From Nocardia sp. NBC_01329 (GTDB taxonomy: Bacteria > Actinomycetota > Actinomycetes > Mycobacteriales > Mycobacteriaceae): a stretch of DNA of 64,000 nucleotides. The stretch spans positions 4,310,001 through 4,374,000 of the forward strand of contig NZ_CP108381.1 in assembly GCF_035956715.1 (NCBI RefSeq). Direction: 5' to 3'. This document shows positions 48,583-57,374 of the stretch, piece by piece (the stretch's first letter is position 1; the number at the start of each line of letters is the position of its first letter). Made by a program: the position numbers and the translations under genes. A model generated the notes under the pieces. That model did not search any database, was not told where the DNA came from, and saw only the letters and a list, made by a program, of their open reading frames with translations.

Positions 48583-49704
48583 TCAGACCCGTACCAGGTC
48601 GTCGGCGTGAATCACCGGGCGCTGCATACCGTCCGGCAGTTCCCGGGTGGACCGGCCGAGCACTGTCGCGAGTTCGGCGGCGTCGTATTCCACCACGCCA
48701 CGGGCCACGATCGTCCGATCCGGGCCCACGAGATCCACTACGTCACCACCGTGAAAACGCCCCCGGACCCCGACGATTCCCGCCGCGAGCAGGGACCGCC
48801 GGGCACCGGCCACGGCTTCGACCGCGCCCGAGTCGATGAGGATCGCGCCGTGGCTGTCGGCGGCATGGCGTACCCAGAACCGGCGCGCCGACAACCGCAC
48901 CGGGCGGGCCGCGAAAGCGGTTCCGACCGTACCGGTTCCGAGCGCTTCGGCGGCCTCGTCGGCTGCGGCGAGCAGCACCGGGACTCCGGCGTCCGCCGCC
49001 AACCGAGCCGCCGACAGTTTGGACGCCATCCCACCGGTCCCGAGCACTCCGCCGCTACCGGCGATCACCCCGTCGAGGTCGGCACTCGTCCGTACCTCGC
49101 CGATGAAATTCGCGTTTCCCTTGCGGGGGTCGCCGTCGTAGAGCCCGGCCACATCCGAGAGCAGGAACAGCGCGTCGGCACCCACCAGATGCGCCACCAG
49201 CGCGGCGAGCCGGTCGTTGTCGCCGAACCGGATCTCCTCCGTCGCGACGGTGTCGTTCTCGTTCACCACCGCGACCGCACCGAGCGACCGCAGCCGGTCG
49301 AGGGTGCGCTGTGCATTGCGATGGTGTTCCCGGCGGGCGAAATCGTCGGCGCTGAGCAGAATTTGACCGACCGTGCGGTCATAGCGCGCGAACGAGGTGC
49401 CCCAGGCATGGACGAGCGCGAGCTGCCCGACGCTGGCCGCGGCCTGTTTGGTGGCGAGATCCCGGGGACGCCTGGTCAACCCGAGCGGCGCCAGGCCCGC
49501 GCCGATCGCACCGGACGATACGACGACCACATCGGATCCGGATCGCATCCGGGCCTCGATAGCGTCGGCGAGCCGGTCCAGCCTGGCGATATCGAGTCCG
49601 CCGGACAAGCTGGTGAGGGCCGAGGAGCCGATCTTCACCACTACGCGCCGGGCCTCGGCGATCGAACGCCGGGCACTGCTGAGTTCTGCTGGAACCAGGG
49701 TCAC
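48583..49704 (-). CDS. proB: Glutamate 5-kinase
   Basis: ProB phosphorylates glutamate to start proline synthesis. The 373-residue product starts at GTG 49704. It has the amino-acid-kinase fold ('VVVKIGSSALTS', 'VVVVSSGAIGAGL', 'VNENDTVATEEIRFGDNDRL', 'GTGGMASKLSAARLAADAG') and a C-terminal PUA domain (about residues 275-365, 'ILIDSGAVEAV'). It lies 39 bp after obg, the order seen in Rv2439c-Rv2440c. Its pathway partner proA is elsewhere in the window. Confidence 0.96.
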   Translation of the reverse strand: MTLVPAELSSARRSIAEARRVVVKIGSSALTSLSGGLDIARLDRLADAIEARMRSGSDVVVVSSGAIGAGLAPLGLTRRPRDLATKQAAASVGQLALVHAWGTSFARYDRTVGQILLSADDFARREHHRNAQRTLDRLRSLGAVAVVNENDTVATEEIRFGDNDRLAALVAHLVGADALFLLSDVAGLYDGDPRKGNANFIGEVRTSADLDGVIAGSGGVLGTGGMASKLSAARLAADAGVPVLLAAADEAAEALGTGTVGTAFAARPVRLSARRFWVRHAADSHGAILIDSGAVEAVAGARRSLLAAGIVGVRGRFHGGDVVDLVGPDRTIVARGVVEYDAAELATVLGRSTRELPDGMQRPVIHADDLVRV

Positions 49705-49743
49705 GGCCGTGCCCCTGCTCCGCGGTTCCCCTGGTTCACCTGC

Positions 49744-51201
49744 CTACTCCTCGCTTTCCTCGTCCACCAGACCGCGGCGCACCCGCGATGCGTGCTTACG
49801 TTCGGCCGCGCCCACGCGGTCGGTCTGTTCGAGCCGGATATCGGTACCGCGACCGGTGGGCACCAGGTCGGTGCCGGCGGCGATCTGCGGTTCCCAGTCG
49901 AAGGTCACCTCGCCGATGGTCACCGGCGCACCCGGTTGCGCCCCGCGCCGCACCAGTTCGTCCTCGACACCCAGGCGGGCCAGGCGGTCGGCGAGATAGC
50001 CGACGGCTTCGTCGTTGTCGAACTGGGTCTGGCGGACCCAGCGCTCGGGCCGCGTACCGCGCACGATGAAACCACCCGGCTCCTCCGGATCGGCGCGCAC
50101 GGTGAATCCGGAATCGTCGACCGGCACCGGACGGATCACCGGCCGCTTCGGATCGGCCTTCGGATGCGCATCACGGTAGGCCTGCACCAGTTCGGCGAGC
50201 GCGAAGGTCAATTGCCGCAAACCGGAATGCGCGACGGCCGAGATCCGGAACACCGGCCAACCGCGTTCCCGCAGCTCGGGTGTGACCAGGTCGGCGAGAT
50301 CTTCGGCATCGGGTACGTCGACCTTGTTGAGGATCACCACCCGGGGCCGGTCCGCGAGATCACCGAGGCTCACATCGCCGTGCAGGGCAGGCTTGTAGGC
50401 GGCGAGTTCGGCCTCGAGAGCATCGATATCGGAGAGCGGGTCCCGGCCGGGTTCCAGGGTCGCGAGGTCGACCACATGCGCCAGTACCGCGCAGCGTTCC
50501 AGATGACGGAGGAAATCCAGGCCCAGACCGCGACCGTCACTGGCCCCGGGGATCAATCCGGGTACGTCGGCGACTGTGAAGGTCGTATCGCCCGCGTTCA
50601 CGACACCGAGGTTGGGCACCAGGGTGGTGAAGGGATAGTCGGCGATTTTCGGCTTGGCGGCGGACAGCACCGAGACCAGCGACGACTTACCCGCGGACGG
50701 AAATCCGACCAGACCCACATCGGCGACGGATTTGAGCTCGAGCACCACATCGTGGGCCTCGCCTTCCTCGCCGAGCAGGGCGAATCCGGGCGCCTTCCGG
50801 GCCCGGGAGACCAGGGACGCGTTCCCCAGCCCGCCCCGGCCGCCTTTGGCGACGACGAACCGGTTACCGGCCCCCACCAGGTCCATCAGGACCTCGCCGT
50901 CGGCGTTCACGACGACGGTCCCGTCCGGGACCTTCAGCAGCAGCTCCCCGCCCTTCTTCCCGTCCCGGTTACCGCCCTCGCCGGGTTTGCCGTTGCCGGC
51001 CTTGGCGTGCGGATGGAAGTGGAAATCCAGCAATGTATGCACATTGGCATCCACCTCGAGGATCACATCCCCGCCGTTACCGCCGTTACCGCCGTCGGGG
51101 CCGCCCAGTGGTTTGAACTTCTCCCGGTGCACCGACGCACAGCCGTGCCCGCCTTTACCGGCACGGACATGAAGAACGACACGGTCGATGAACTTGGCCA
51201 T
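49744..51201 (-). CDS. obg: Obg GTPase (ribosome assembly)
   Basis: Obg/CgtA is an essential GTPase in 50S maturation and stress signalling. The 485-residue protein has the Gly-rich Obg fold (about residues 1-155, 'VRAGKGGHGCASVHREKF', 'GGDVILEV'), the G domain with P-loop 'GFPSAGKSSLVSVLSAAKP', 'DVPGLIPGASDGRGLG' and 'NKVDVPD', and the actinobacterial OCT C-terminal domain (about 340-425), then a charged tail. ATG 51201 follows GAGGAGG; the frame to 51246 is not needed. Part of rplU-rpmA-obg-proB. Confidence 0.97.
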   Translation of the reverse strand: MAKFIDRVVLHVRAGKGGHGCASVHREKFKPLGGPDGGNGGNGGDVILEVDANVHTLLDFHFHPHAKAGNGKPGEGGNRDGKKGGELLLKVPDGTVVVNADGEVLMDLVGAGNRFVVAKGGRGGLGNASLVSRARKAPGFALLGEEGEAHDVVLELKSVADVGLVGFPSAGKSSLVSVLSAAKPKIADYPFTTLVPNLGVVNAGDTTFTVADVPGLIPGASDGRGLGLDFLRHLERCAVLAHVVDLATLEPGRDPLSDIDALEAELAAYKPALHGDVSLGDLADRPRVVILNKVDVPDAEDLADLVTPELRERGWPVFRISAVAHSGLRQLTFALAELVQAYRDAHPKADPKRPVIRPVPVDDSGFTVRADPEEPGGFIVRGTRPERWVRQTQFDNDEAVGYLADRLARLGVEDELVRRGAQPGAPVTIGEVTFDWEPQIAAGTDLVPTGRGTDIRLEQTDRVGAAERKHASRVRRGLVDEESEE

Positions 51202-51393
51202 GGCCGGATCATCCTCCTCAGAGGGTTGCGGGGGTGGGATGGACACCGTGTTCGGGAAGCGGGATGGACACTGCGTCGGATCGAGGCGGCGCAGCGGTGC
51301 CCGGGTGAGGCGACGGCGCCGGGGTGGAAACGCGAAAAGCGGGCCGAGGGTGTGTCACCCTGACCCGCTCGCTGTGGTGGAGTCGTCAGCCGG

Positions 51394-51660
51394 TCAGGCT
51401 TGGACCGGCTCCGGGACCACGATATTGACGGTCTTACGACCCCGCTTGCTGCCGAACTCGACGGCACCCGCCGAGAGCGCGAACAGGGTGTCGTCCCCGC
51501 CACGGCCGACATTGACGCCGGGGTGGAAGTGGGTGCCGCGCTGCCGCACCAAGATCTCGCCGGCCTTGACCGACTGCCCGCCGAAACGCTTCACGCCGAG
51601 CCGCTGTGCATTGGAATCGCGGCCGTTCCGGGAGCTGGATGCGCCCTTCTTATGTGCCAT
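51394..51660 (-). CDS. rpmA: 50S ribosomal protein L27
   Basis: L27 sits near the peptidyl-transferase centre. The 88-residue product begins MAHKKGASSSRNGRDSNAQR, the mature-type N-terminus without a cleavable leader, with 'LGVKRFGGQSVKAGEILVRQRG' following. AAGGAGT precedes the ATG. It lies 44 bp after rplU and about 190 bp before obg, the conserved rplU-rpmA-obg order. Confidence 0.98.
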   Translation of the reverse strand: MAHKKGASSSRNGRDSNAQRLGVKRFGGQSVKAGEILVRQRGTHFHPGVNVGRGGDDTLFALSAGAVEFGSKRGRKTVNIVVPEPVQA

Positions 51661-51704
51661 TGCTGATACTCCTTCAGCGCGGGACTGTGCAGCCCTGCAG
51701 GTGG

Positions 51705-52016
51705 TTACTTGATGCCGGTGACCTTCAGGACCGTCAGCGGCTGACGGTGACCCTGGCGCTTGTGGTAGCCGGTCTTGTTCTTGAACTTGTGGATGCGGAT
51801 CTTCGGGCCCTTGGTCTGCTCGACCACCTCGGCCGATACCGCAACCTTCGCGAGCTTGTCGGCTGCGGTGGTGAGCTCGGCGCCATCGACGACGAGTACC
51901 GGCGACAGTGCCACAGAGGTGCCCGGCGCACCCTCGATCTTCTCGACCTTCACCAGGTCACCGACCGCGACCTTGTACTGCTTTCCGCCGGTCTTGACGA
52001 TCGCGTACGTTGCCAT
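51705..52016 (-). CDS. rplU: 50S ribosomal protein L21
   Basis: L21 binds 23S rRNA next to L20. The 103-residue product starts MATYAIVKTGGKQYKVAVGD and ends 'GHRQPLTVLKVTGIK', with the conserved 'KIRIHKFKNKTGYHKRQGHR' segment. ATG 52016 follows GGAAGAAGGG; the frame is open to 52328 but that is the promoter and leader. A likely promoter lies 180 bp upstream, so the mRNA has a long leader. First gene of rplU-rpmA. Confidence 0.98.
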   Translation of the reverse strand: MATYAIVKTGGKQYKVAVGDLVKVEKIEGAPGTSVALSPVLVVDGAELTTAADKLAKVAVSAEVVEQTKGPKIRIHKFKNKTGYHKRQGHRQPLTVLKVTGIK

Positions 52017-52195
52017 CGGTCGGCTGCCCTTCTTCCTTTTAGTGCTCTGCACTCGTTCATACGGTAGTACCTCGGTTTCGCACCGGGGTCCACCGCACGA
52101 CTGGTCTGATAATCCGCCGCCTCGGCCATTGGTGGCTCTCGGTATCGGGAACCGGCCACGGAACAGCACATGCTGTCGCCGGGCAGCGAGTGCCA

Positions 52196-52225
52196 AGATT
52201 ACAGGATGCCGGTACATGCGACCAA
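52196..52225 (-). promoter_or_regulatory. Candidate rplU promoter
   Basis: On the minus strand, TTGGTC (52220-52225) and TAATCT (52196-52201) are 18 bp apart, fitting a housekeeping sigma promoter. The expected start is near 52189, giving a leader of about 170 nt before rplU. The rest of 52017-52375 holds only this leader and the rne terminator. Confidence 0.5.
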
Positions 52226-52331
52226 ACCGGTCCCCTTCTACGACCCGGGCGGACCGGACGCACCACCGGAACCGGGGTGACGCGGGAGTAGCGGCCGAGG
52301 TGTAGGTCCCTACACCCGCACCGGACACGCG

Positions 52332-52364
52332 AGTGCCCGGCCCGCATTCCGCGGACCGGGCACT
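52332..52364 (-). terminator. Terminator after rne
   Basis: AGTGCCCGG (52332-52340) pairs perfectly with CCGGGCACT (52356-52364), 12 bp after the rne stop. It separates rne from the rplU promoter. Confidence 0.65.
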
Positions 52365-52375
52365 CGGCGCTCGAT

Positions 52376-55300
52376 TCAGTTCTGCTCGTCCACCGGCGGT
52401 CCGGACGGACGTCCCGCGGCCCGGCGGCGCGCCCGGCGCACCGGAACCTCGGGCTCCGGCGGATCGGCCGCGACTTCGGTGACCGGCGCGGCGGGCTGGT
52501 CGGTGGCCGCCAGTACGAATACCGCGCCCGCACTGTCCGCGGCCGGAGCCGAGGTCGAGCGGGCGACGCGACGCCGCCTGCTCCGGGTCTCCGGAACATC
52601 GTCCCCGCCGGACTCCGGCGATCCCGCAGGTTCCGATTCCGTGGCCGACGCGGGGGCGGTTTCCGCCGAGTGCGCCGAACCGTTCGCCGTGTGAGCCGGA
52701 CCGTTGCGAGCCGCGGCGGGTGCGGTCTCGACAGGCGGCACCGATGCCTCGTCCGGGCCGGGTGCCGCGTCTTCGGGGGCTTCCGGTTCGGGAGCAGCCT
52801 GCCCGGCGCCGTCGCCGGCGTCCGGCTCGGCAGCAACCGGCTCGGCAGCAACCGGCTCGGCTGCGACCGGCTCGGCTGCGGCGGAGACAACCGGCTCGGT
52901 GGCTACCGACTCGGTGACCTCGGCCTCACCGGTCGCGCTGCTACCGTTCTGTTCCGCGGCCGGAGTCCGCCCGGCAGCGCCGGCCGAACGCCGGACCCTG
53001 GCCCGGCGACGACGCGGCTCGGCACCCGCCTCGGCATTCTTCGCCGCTCGAGCCGAATCAGCCGACGAGGTATCGGAGTCGGCCGCTTCGACCGTGGACT
53101 CCGCCCCGCGGGTACCGGCCCGCGACCCCTTCACCGCCGCATCCTGCTTCGATGCCTCGGCTGTGCGCTCCGTCTCGTCGGTCTCCGGATGGTGGGCGGC
53201 CATGGCCAGCGCCACCGGATGGGCGCGCCTGGCCGCTGCCTCTTCCTCCGAGAGCTCCGGCACGGCGGTCTGCTGCGGAGCGGCGGGCGCCGCGGCGGCC
53301 GGCTTGTCCCGACCACGGCGACGTCGCGAACCGGACTCGCGACCGCGGCCGGCTCCCTCGTCCGAACTCGACGGCTCCACCGGGTAGCTGTGCACCAGGA
53401 GGCCGCGCCCGTGGCAATGCTCACAGGTCGTGGAGAACGCCTCCACCAGCCCGGTTCCGAGCTTCTTACGGGTCATCTGGACCAGGCCCAGCGAGGTCAC
53501 CTCGGATACCTGATGGCGGGTGCGGTCGCGGCCCAGCGCCTCGGTGAGACGACGCAGCACCAGATCGCGGTTGGACTCCAGCACCATATCGATGAAGTCG
53601 ACCACGATCATGCCGCCGATATCGCGCAGCCGCATCTGGCGAACTATCTCCTCGGCCGCCTCCAGATTGTTCCTGGTGACCGTCTCCTCCAGGTTGCCGC
53701 CGCCGGAACCGGTGAACTTACCGGTGTTGACGTCGACCACCGTCATGGCTTCGGTGCGGTCGATCACCAGGGTGCCGCCCGAGGGCAGCCACACCTTGCG
53801 ATCGAGGGCCTTGGCCAATTGTTCATCGATGCGGTAGGTCTCGAAGACATCGGCGCCGGCGCTCTCGTGCCGGGAGACCCGGGCGAGCAGATCCGGTGCG
53901 ACTGTCCCGATGTAGTTCTCGACGGTGTTCCAGGAGCGCTCGCCCTCGATCACCAGCTTCGAGAAGTCCTCGTTGAACAGATCGCGGACGACCTTGACCA
54001 GCAGGTCCGGCTCCTCGTAGAGGGTCTTCGGCGCCCCCGACTCGTTCTCGGCGGCCGCGGCGATCTTGCGCCAGGCCGTCTGCAGCCGTTCCACGTCGCG
54101 GGTGAGTTCGGCTTCGCTCACGCCCTCGGACGCGGTGCGGATGATGACGCCCGCGTCGGCGGGGACGATATCGCGCAGGATCTCCTTGAGCCGTTTGCGC
54201 TCGGTATCGGGCAGTTTGCGGCTGATCCCGGTGGAGGTACCGCCGGGCACGTAGACGAGGAAGCGACCGGCCAGGCTGATCTGGGTGGTGAGCCGGGCGC
54301 CCTTATGACCGACCGGGTCCTTGCTCACCTGGACCAGCACCTGGGCGCCCGGTTTGAGCGCCTGTTCGATCTTGCGTTCCCTACCGCCGAGCCCGGCGGC
54401 CTCCCAGTTGACCTCGCCCGCGTAGAGCACGCCGTTGCGGCCTCGGCCGATATCGACGAACGCGGCCTCCATACTGGGCAGCACGTTCTGCACCTTGCCC
54501 AGGTAGACATTGCCCACCATGGACGCCGAACCGGTATTAGTGACGAAATGCTCGACCAGGATGTTGTCCTCGAGCACCGCGACCTGGGTGGCGGCCGGAT
54601 GCCCCGGGGACTCCTTCTCACGAACGACCATCACCCGGTCCACGGCCTCGCGTCGGGCCAGGAACTCCGATTCGGTGAGGATCGGCGGCCGCCGGCGGCC
54701 GGCCTCGCGGCCATCGCGACGACGCTGCCGTTTGGCCTCGAGCCGGGTGGAACCGGTGATGCCCTGGACTTCGTCGACGGTCGCGCGAGCGCGGGTCTTG
54801 TTCCGCGGTTCCCGCTCGTGGACCACGGTATTGGGCGGATCGTCCTCGGACGATTCGCTCTCACCGGCATCTCCGGCGACTTTGCGGCGGCGCCGACGAC
54901 GACGACGACGGCTGGCACCGCTCTCGGAGTCCTCCCCCGCACCACCGGAATCCTCGGACTCGGATTCGTCGCTGTCACCGGAATCGGCGGTCTCGCCGGT
55001 ATCGGTGGACTGTTCGTCGGAATCGGCGCTCGCGTCGTCTTCGGAATCGGTATCGGTGTCGGCGTCGGTGTCGTCGGAATCGGACTGCTGTTCGCCCCGG
55101 CCCCGGCCGCGACCGCGCCGACCTCGACGGCGACGCCGGGGCTGATCGTCGGAATCACCCTGCTCGGAATGGTCGTCGGTATCGGTATCGGTATCGGTAT
55201 CGGCGTCGGTATCCGCGCCGGATTCCGGCTCGGGTTCCGGTTCGGGCTTGCGTCGGCGGCGCGGCTGTTCGGCCGCGGCGGCATCCGGGGACAGGAACAG

Positions 55301-55957
55301 CGGGGCCGCGACGACAGCGGACTCGAAGACGGCAGGTTCTACCGAGGTGGGTTCCTCGCGTACCGGGCTCGCGAAGAGGTTGAAGGCGGCCGTGAAAGCG
55401 GGCAGCGGAGTCACCGGCGTGGCAGGGGCATCGGCCGCTGCCTCCGCGATCTCGGCCGACGCCGGGACAGCCCGCGCGCCGGGATCCGCTTCGGTCGCGA
55501 CGTCCGCCGCAGCGGCGGAGCCCGCGGTGGCCTGCGGCTCGGCCGCTTCCGCCGCGGCGGCTGCCGGTTTCGTGTCGATGCCAGGGATTTGCCCGGAACC
55601 GGCACCCGGGGCGGGTTCCGGCTCCTCGGTCACCGGGGGATGCGTCGCGCCGCCGGTGGGCGCCGACGCAGCGCCTCCGGTGGTGTCCGCGCCCGCGGTC
55701 GTGCCGGTGGGTGCGAACAGGCCTGACTCGGCGGAGGTGAGTGCGGGGGGAGCCGTCAGTGATTCGCGCACCGACTCCGCGACGGCCCGGTCCACGCTCG
55801 ATTGCGGGCTCCGGGCCTCGGTCCCGAGTTCGCTGAGTTTGGCCAGGATGCGCTTACTGGTCACGCCGAGCCGTTTGGCCAGGGCATGTACTCGAATTCG
55901 CTCCGGCAATTGATCGTCGTCCTGTGATGTTGTGTCCAGCGGCTCTTGATCGGCCAC
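52376..55957 (-). CDS. rne: Ribonuclease E/G family endoribonuclease
   Basis: The main RNA-decay and rRNA-processing endonuclease. The 1193-residue protein begins with an IF2-N-like segment ('RIRVHALAKRLGVTSKRIL'), then about 400 residues of acidic, Arg-patch-containing disorder. The catalytic core (about 440-890) holds the S1-like domain, '5' sensor' region, DNase-I-like Asp residues ('MTVVDVNTGKFTG', 'GGMIVVDFIDM') and the zinc-link Cys pair 'CEHCHGRG'. The C-terminal 300 residues are again disordered, with repeated AEPVA and Arg-rich patches that in relatives bind RNA or degradosome partners. Start GTG 55957 follows GAGGAG. Confidence 0.95.
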   Translation of the reverse strand: MADQEPLDTTSQDDDQLPERIRVHALAKRLGVTSKRILAKLSELGTEARSPQSSVDRAVAESVRESLTAPPALTSAESGLFAPTGTTAGADTTGGAASAPTGGATHPPVTEEPEPAPGAGSGQIPGIDTKPAAAAAEAAEPQATAGSAAAADVATEADPGARAVPASAEIAEAAADAPATPVTPLPAFTAAFNLFASPVREEPTSVEPAVFESAVVAAPLFLSPDAAAAEQPRRRRKPEPEPEPESGADTDADTDTDTDTDDHSEQGDSDDQPRRRRRGRRGRGRGRGEQQSDSDDTDADTDTDSEDDASADSDEQSTDTGETADSGDSDESESEDSGGAGEDSESGASRRRRRRRRRKVAGDAGESESSEDDPPNTVVHEREPRNKTRARATVDEVQGITGSTRLEAKRQRRRDGREAGRRRPPILTESEFLARREAVDRVMVVREKESPGHPAATQVAVLEDNILVEHFVTNTGSASMVGNVYLGKVQNVLPSMEAAFVDIGRGRNGVLYAGEVNWEAAGLGGRERKIEQALKPGAQVLVQVSKDPVGHKGARLTTQISLAGRFLVYVPGGTSTGISRKLPDTERKRLKEILRDIVPADAGVIIRTASEGVSEAELTRDVERLQTAWRKIAAAAENESGAPKTLYEEPDLLVKVVRDLFNEDFSKLVIEGERSWNTVENYIGTVAPDLLARVSRHESAGADVFETYRIDEQLAKALDRKVWLPSGGTLVIDRTEAMTVVDVNTGKFTGSGGGNLEETVTRNNLEAAEEIVRQMRLRDIGGMIVVDFIDMVLESNRDLVLRRLTEALGRDRTRHQVSEVTSLGLVQMTRKKLGTGLVEAFSTTCEHCHGRGLLVHSYPVEPSSSDEGAGRGRESGSRRRRGRDKPAAAAPAAPQQTAVPELSEEEAAARRAHPVALAMAAHHPETDETERTAEASKQDAAVKGSRAGTRGAESTVEAADSDTSSADSARAAKNAEAGAEPRRRRARVRRSAGAAGRTPAAEQNGSSATGEAEVTESVATEPVVSAAAEPVAAEPVAAEPVAAEPDAGDGAGQAAPEPEAPEDAAPGPDEASVPPVETAPAAARNGPAHTANGSAHSAETAPASATESEPAGSPESGGDDVPETRSRRRRVARSTSAPAADSAGAVFVLAATDQPAAPVTEVAADPPEPEVPVRRARRRAAGRPSGPPVDEQN

Positions 55958-56362
55958 GAAGTCTCCTCGGGCCCCCGGGCGCGTTCCTCAACGAGTAACG
56001 CGGCCGTCGCGGGGACGCTTTCCGTCCGCCTCGCGCGGTTGGCGCGAGGTCAATGGTCTCGCCCCGCGTGCCCGGTTATCTCCACTATCGAACGTCGGTC
56101 GGGCTAACTGGCCACGCGGCGCCTGGCATCTGGCTGAACTCCGCGGTACGAGCCCTCGCCCATCGCGCCGGGCAGACGCAGCCCAGGAATCCGGCTGTAC
56201 GTCCGCGGCAGCGATGGCGGCATCGTTCCGCAGTGTGTCATCCGGCCGCACCCACTGTGGAGCGCAACCGAGCACCAGTATCCCACACCGTGCGCCAGGT
56301 GTTCGCCATGGCGCCGCGCGAGGCACTCGCACGGGTCCGGTCGGCCCGGCGCCGGACGGTGA
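55958..56362 (-). other. Long region upstream of rne, probable 5' leader
   Basis: About 400 bp with no gene between ndk and rne. Close to rne, CCTCGCGC (56029-56036) pairs with GCGCGAGG (56042-56049), and GGACG/CGTCC form a smaller hairpin near 56013-56027. Long structured leaders of rne genes are known sites of autoregulation in E. coli; here that is inferred. Confidence 0.4.
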
Positions 56363-56779
56363 TCAGAGCGGGAATTCGGGGAACCAGAGGGAGATTTCGC
56401 GCTTGGCGGACTCGGGCGAGTCCGATCCGTGAACCAGGTTGTACTGGGTCTCGAGACCCAGGTCACCACGGATGCTGCCGGGGACGGCCTTCTCGACCGG
56501 ATCGGTACCGCCGGCCAGCTGCCGGAAGGCGGCGATGGCGCGCGGTCCCTCCAGAACGGCCGCGACGACGGGACCGGAGGTGATGAACTCGATCAGCGAA
56601 CCATAGAACGGTTTCTCCGCGTGCTCGGCGTAGTGGGCGCGGGCCACTTCCTCGGTCACCTGTGTGAGCTCGAGGGCCATGATGGTGAGCCCCTTGCGCT
56701 CGATGCGGTTCAGCACTTCGCCGACGTAGCCACGGGCCACGGCGTCCGGTTTGATCAGAATCAACGTCTGCTCTGTCAC
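56363..56779 (-). CDS. ndk: Nucleoside diphosphate kinase
   Basis: Ndk balances nucleoside triphosphates by a ping-pong phosphotransfer through a histidine. The 138-residue product starts at GTG 56779 ('MTEQTLILIKPDAVARGYVG') and has 'AIAAFRQLAGGTDP', 'PGSIRGDLG' and the active His in 'NLVHGSDSPESAKREI'. Length is standard. It lies between DUF4233 and rne, as Rv2445c does. Confidence 0.98.
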   Translation of the reverse strand: MTEQTLILIKPDAVARGYVGEVLNRIERKGLTIMALELTQVTEEVARAHYAEHAEKPFYGSLIEFITSGPVVAAVLEGPRAIAAFRQLAGGTDPVEKAVPGSIRGDLGLETQYNLVHGSDSPESAKREISLWFPEFPL

Positions 56780-56908
56780 GCGGTCAGCCTAGTGGGCGCC
56801 GCCGGGCCGGGCCCAACCGCAGTCCGCACACCACCACGACACAGGCGGCGGCACGCCTGACAGGCCCCATCCGGCGACCTGCCGCGCACTCGTCGCGGGG
56901 TGTCTCGG

Positions 56909-57328
56909 TCAGGAACCGCCGGGAGCACGCTGGCTGGGCAGGGTGCCCTCCTCCAGCCGCTTCTTCACATCCGCGCGCAGCAGCAGGATGAAGGCCCAGA
57001 CCGCGAGGAAGACCACGCCGATCACCGCGATCGAGAGGTGGAACACCCCGCCGATCAACACCGGCACCTGCAATCCCAGGTTGAACGGAATCGCCCAGGA
57101 GCGGCGCTGCAGTCCGGCACCCACGATCATCACCAGCGCCAGCACCACGAGGTAGGTACCCGACAGCCAGGTGACGCCACCGGCGATATCGGCGACAACC
57201 GGCAGCGCCAGCAGCACCGTGATCGCTTCGAGCACCAAGGCGCCCGCCATCACACCCCGCAGGCCCTTCCACGGGTCGGGCGGGGCCGGGGTGGTGGTCT
57301 CGGGACCGGACGCTTCGGGCTCACTCAT
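56909..57328 (-). CDS. DUF4233 membrane protein
   Basis: A 139-residue protein with four membrane helices ('GLRGVMAGALVLEAITVLLA', 'GTYLVVLALVMIVGAGLQ', 'AIPFNLGLQVPVLIGG', 'IAVIGVVFLAVWAFILLL') and the conserved DUF4233 N-terminus 'PWKGLRGVMAG'. It sits between folC and ndk in most Mycobacteriales (Rv2446c). Function unknown. ATG 57328 is chosen; the upstream frame is Arg-rich. The gap to folC is 46 bp. Confidence 0.9.
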   Translation of the reverse strand: MSEPEASGPETTTPAPPDPWKGLRGVMAGALVLEAITVLLALPVVADIAGGVTWLSGTYLVVLALVMIVGAGLQRRSWAIPFNLGLQVPVLIGGVFHLSIAVIGVVFLAVWAFILLLRADVKKRLEEGTLPSQRAPGGS

Positions 57329-57374
57329 GCTGTTCCTTTTCGTCGGCGCCCGCCGCGGGCACCGGTCCGCGACA

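Noticed and set aside
48544..51363. A 939-codon plus-strand ORF
   Set aside because: It is exactly antisense to proB and obg; long mirror frames are common in GC-rich DNA and the sense genes have clear motifs.
55160..55220. CRISPR-like or phase-variable GGTATC repeat
   Set aside because: Hexamer repeats within the coding sequence of the acidic region of rne; units of 6 bp keep frame and there are no spacers.
52670..55726. A 1018-codon plus-strand ORF
   Set aside because: Antisense to rne; its Gly/Ile-rich repeats are the mirror of the Asp/Thr repeats in RNase E.
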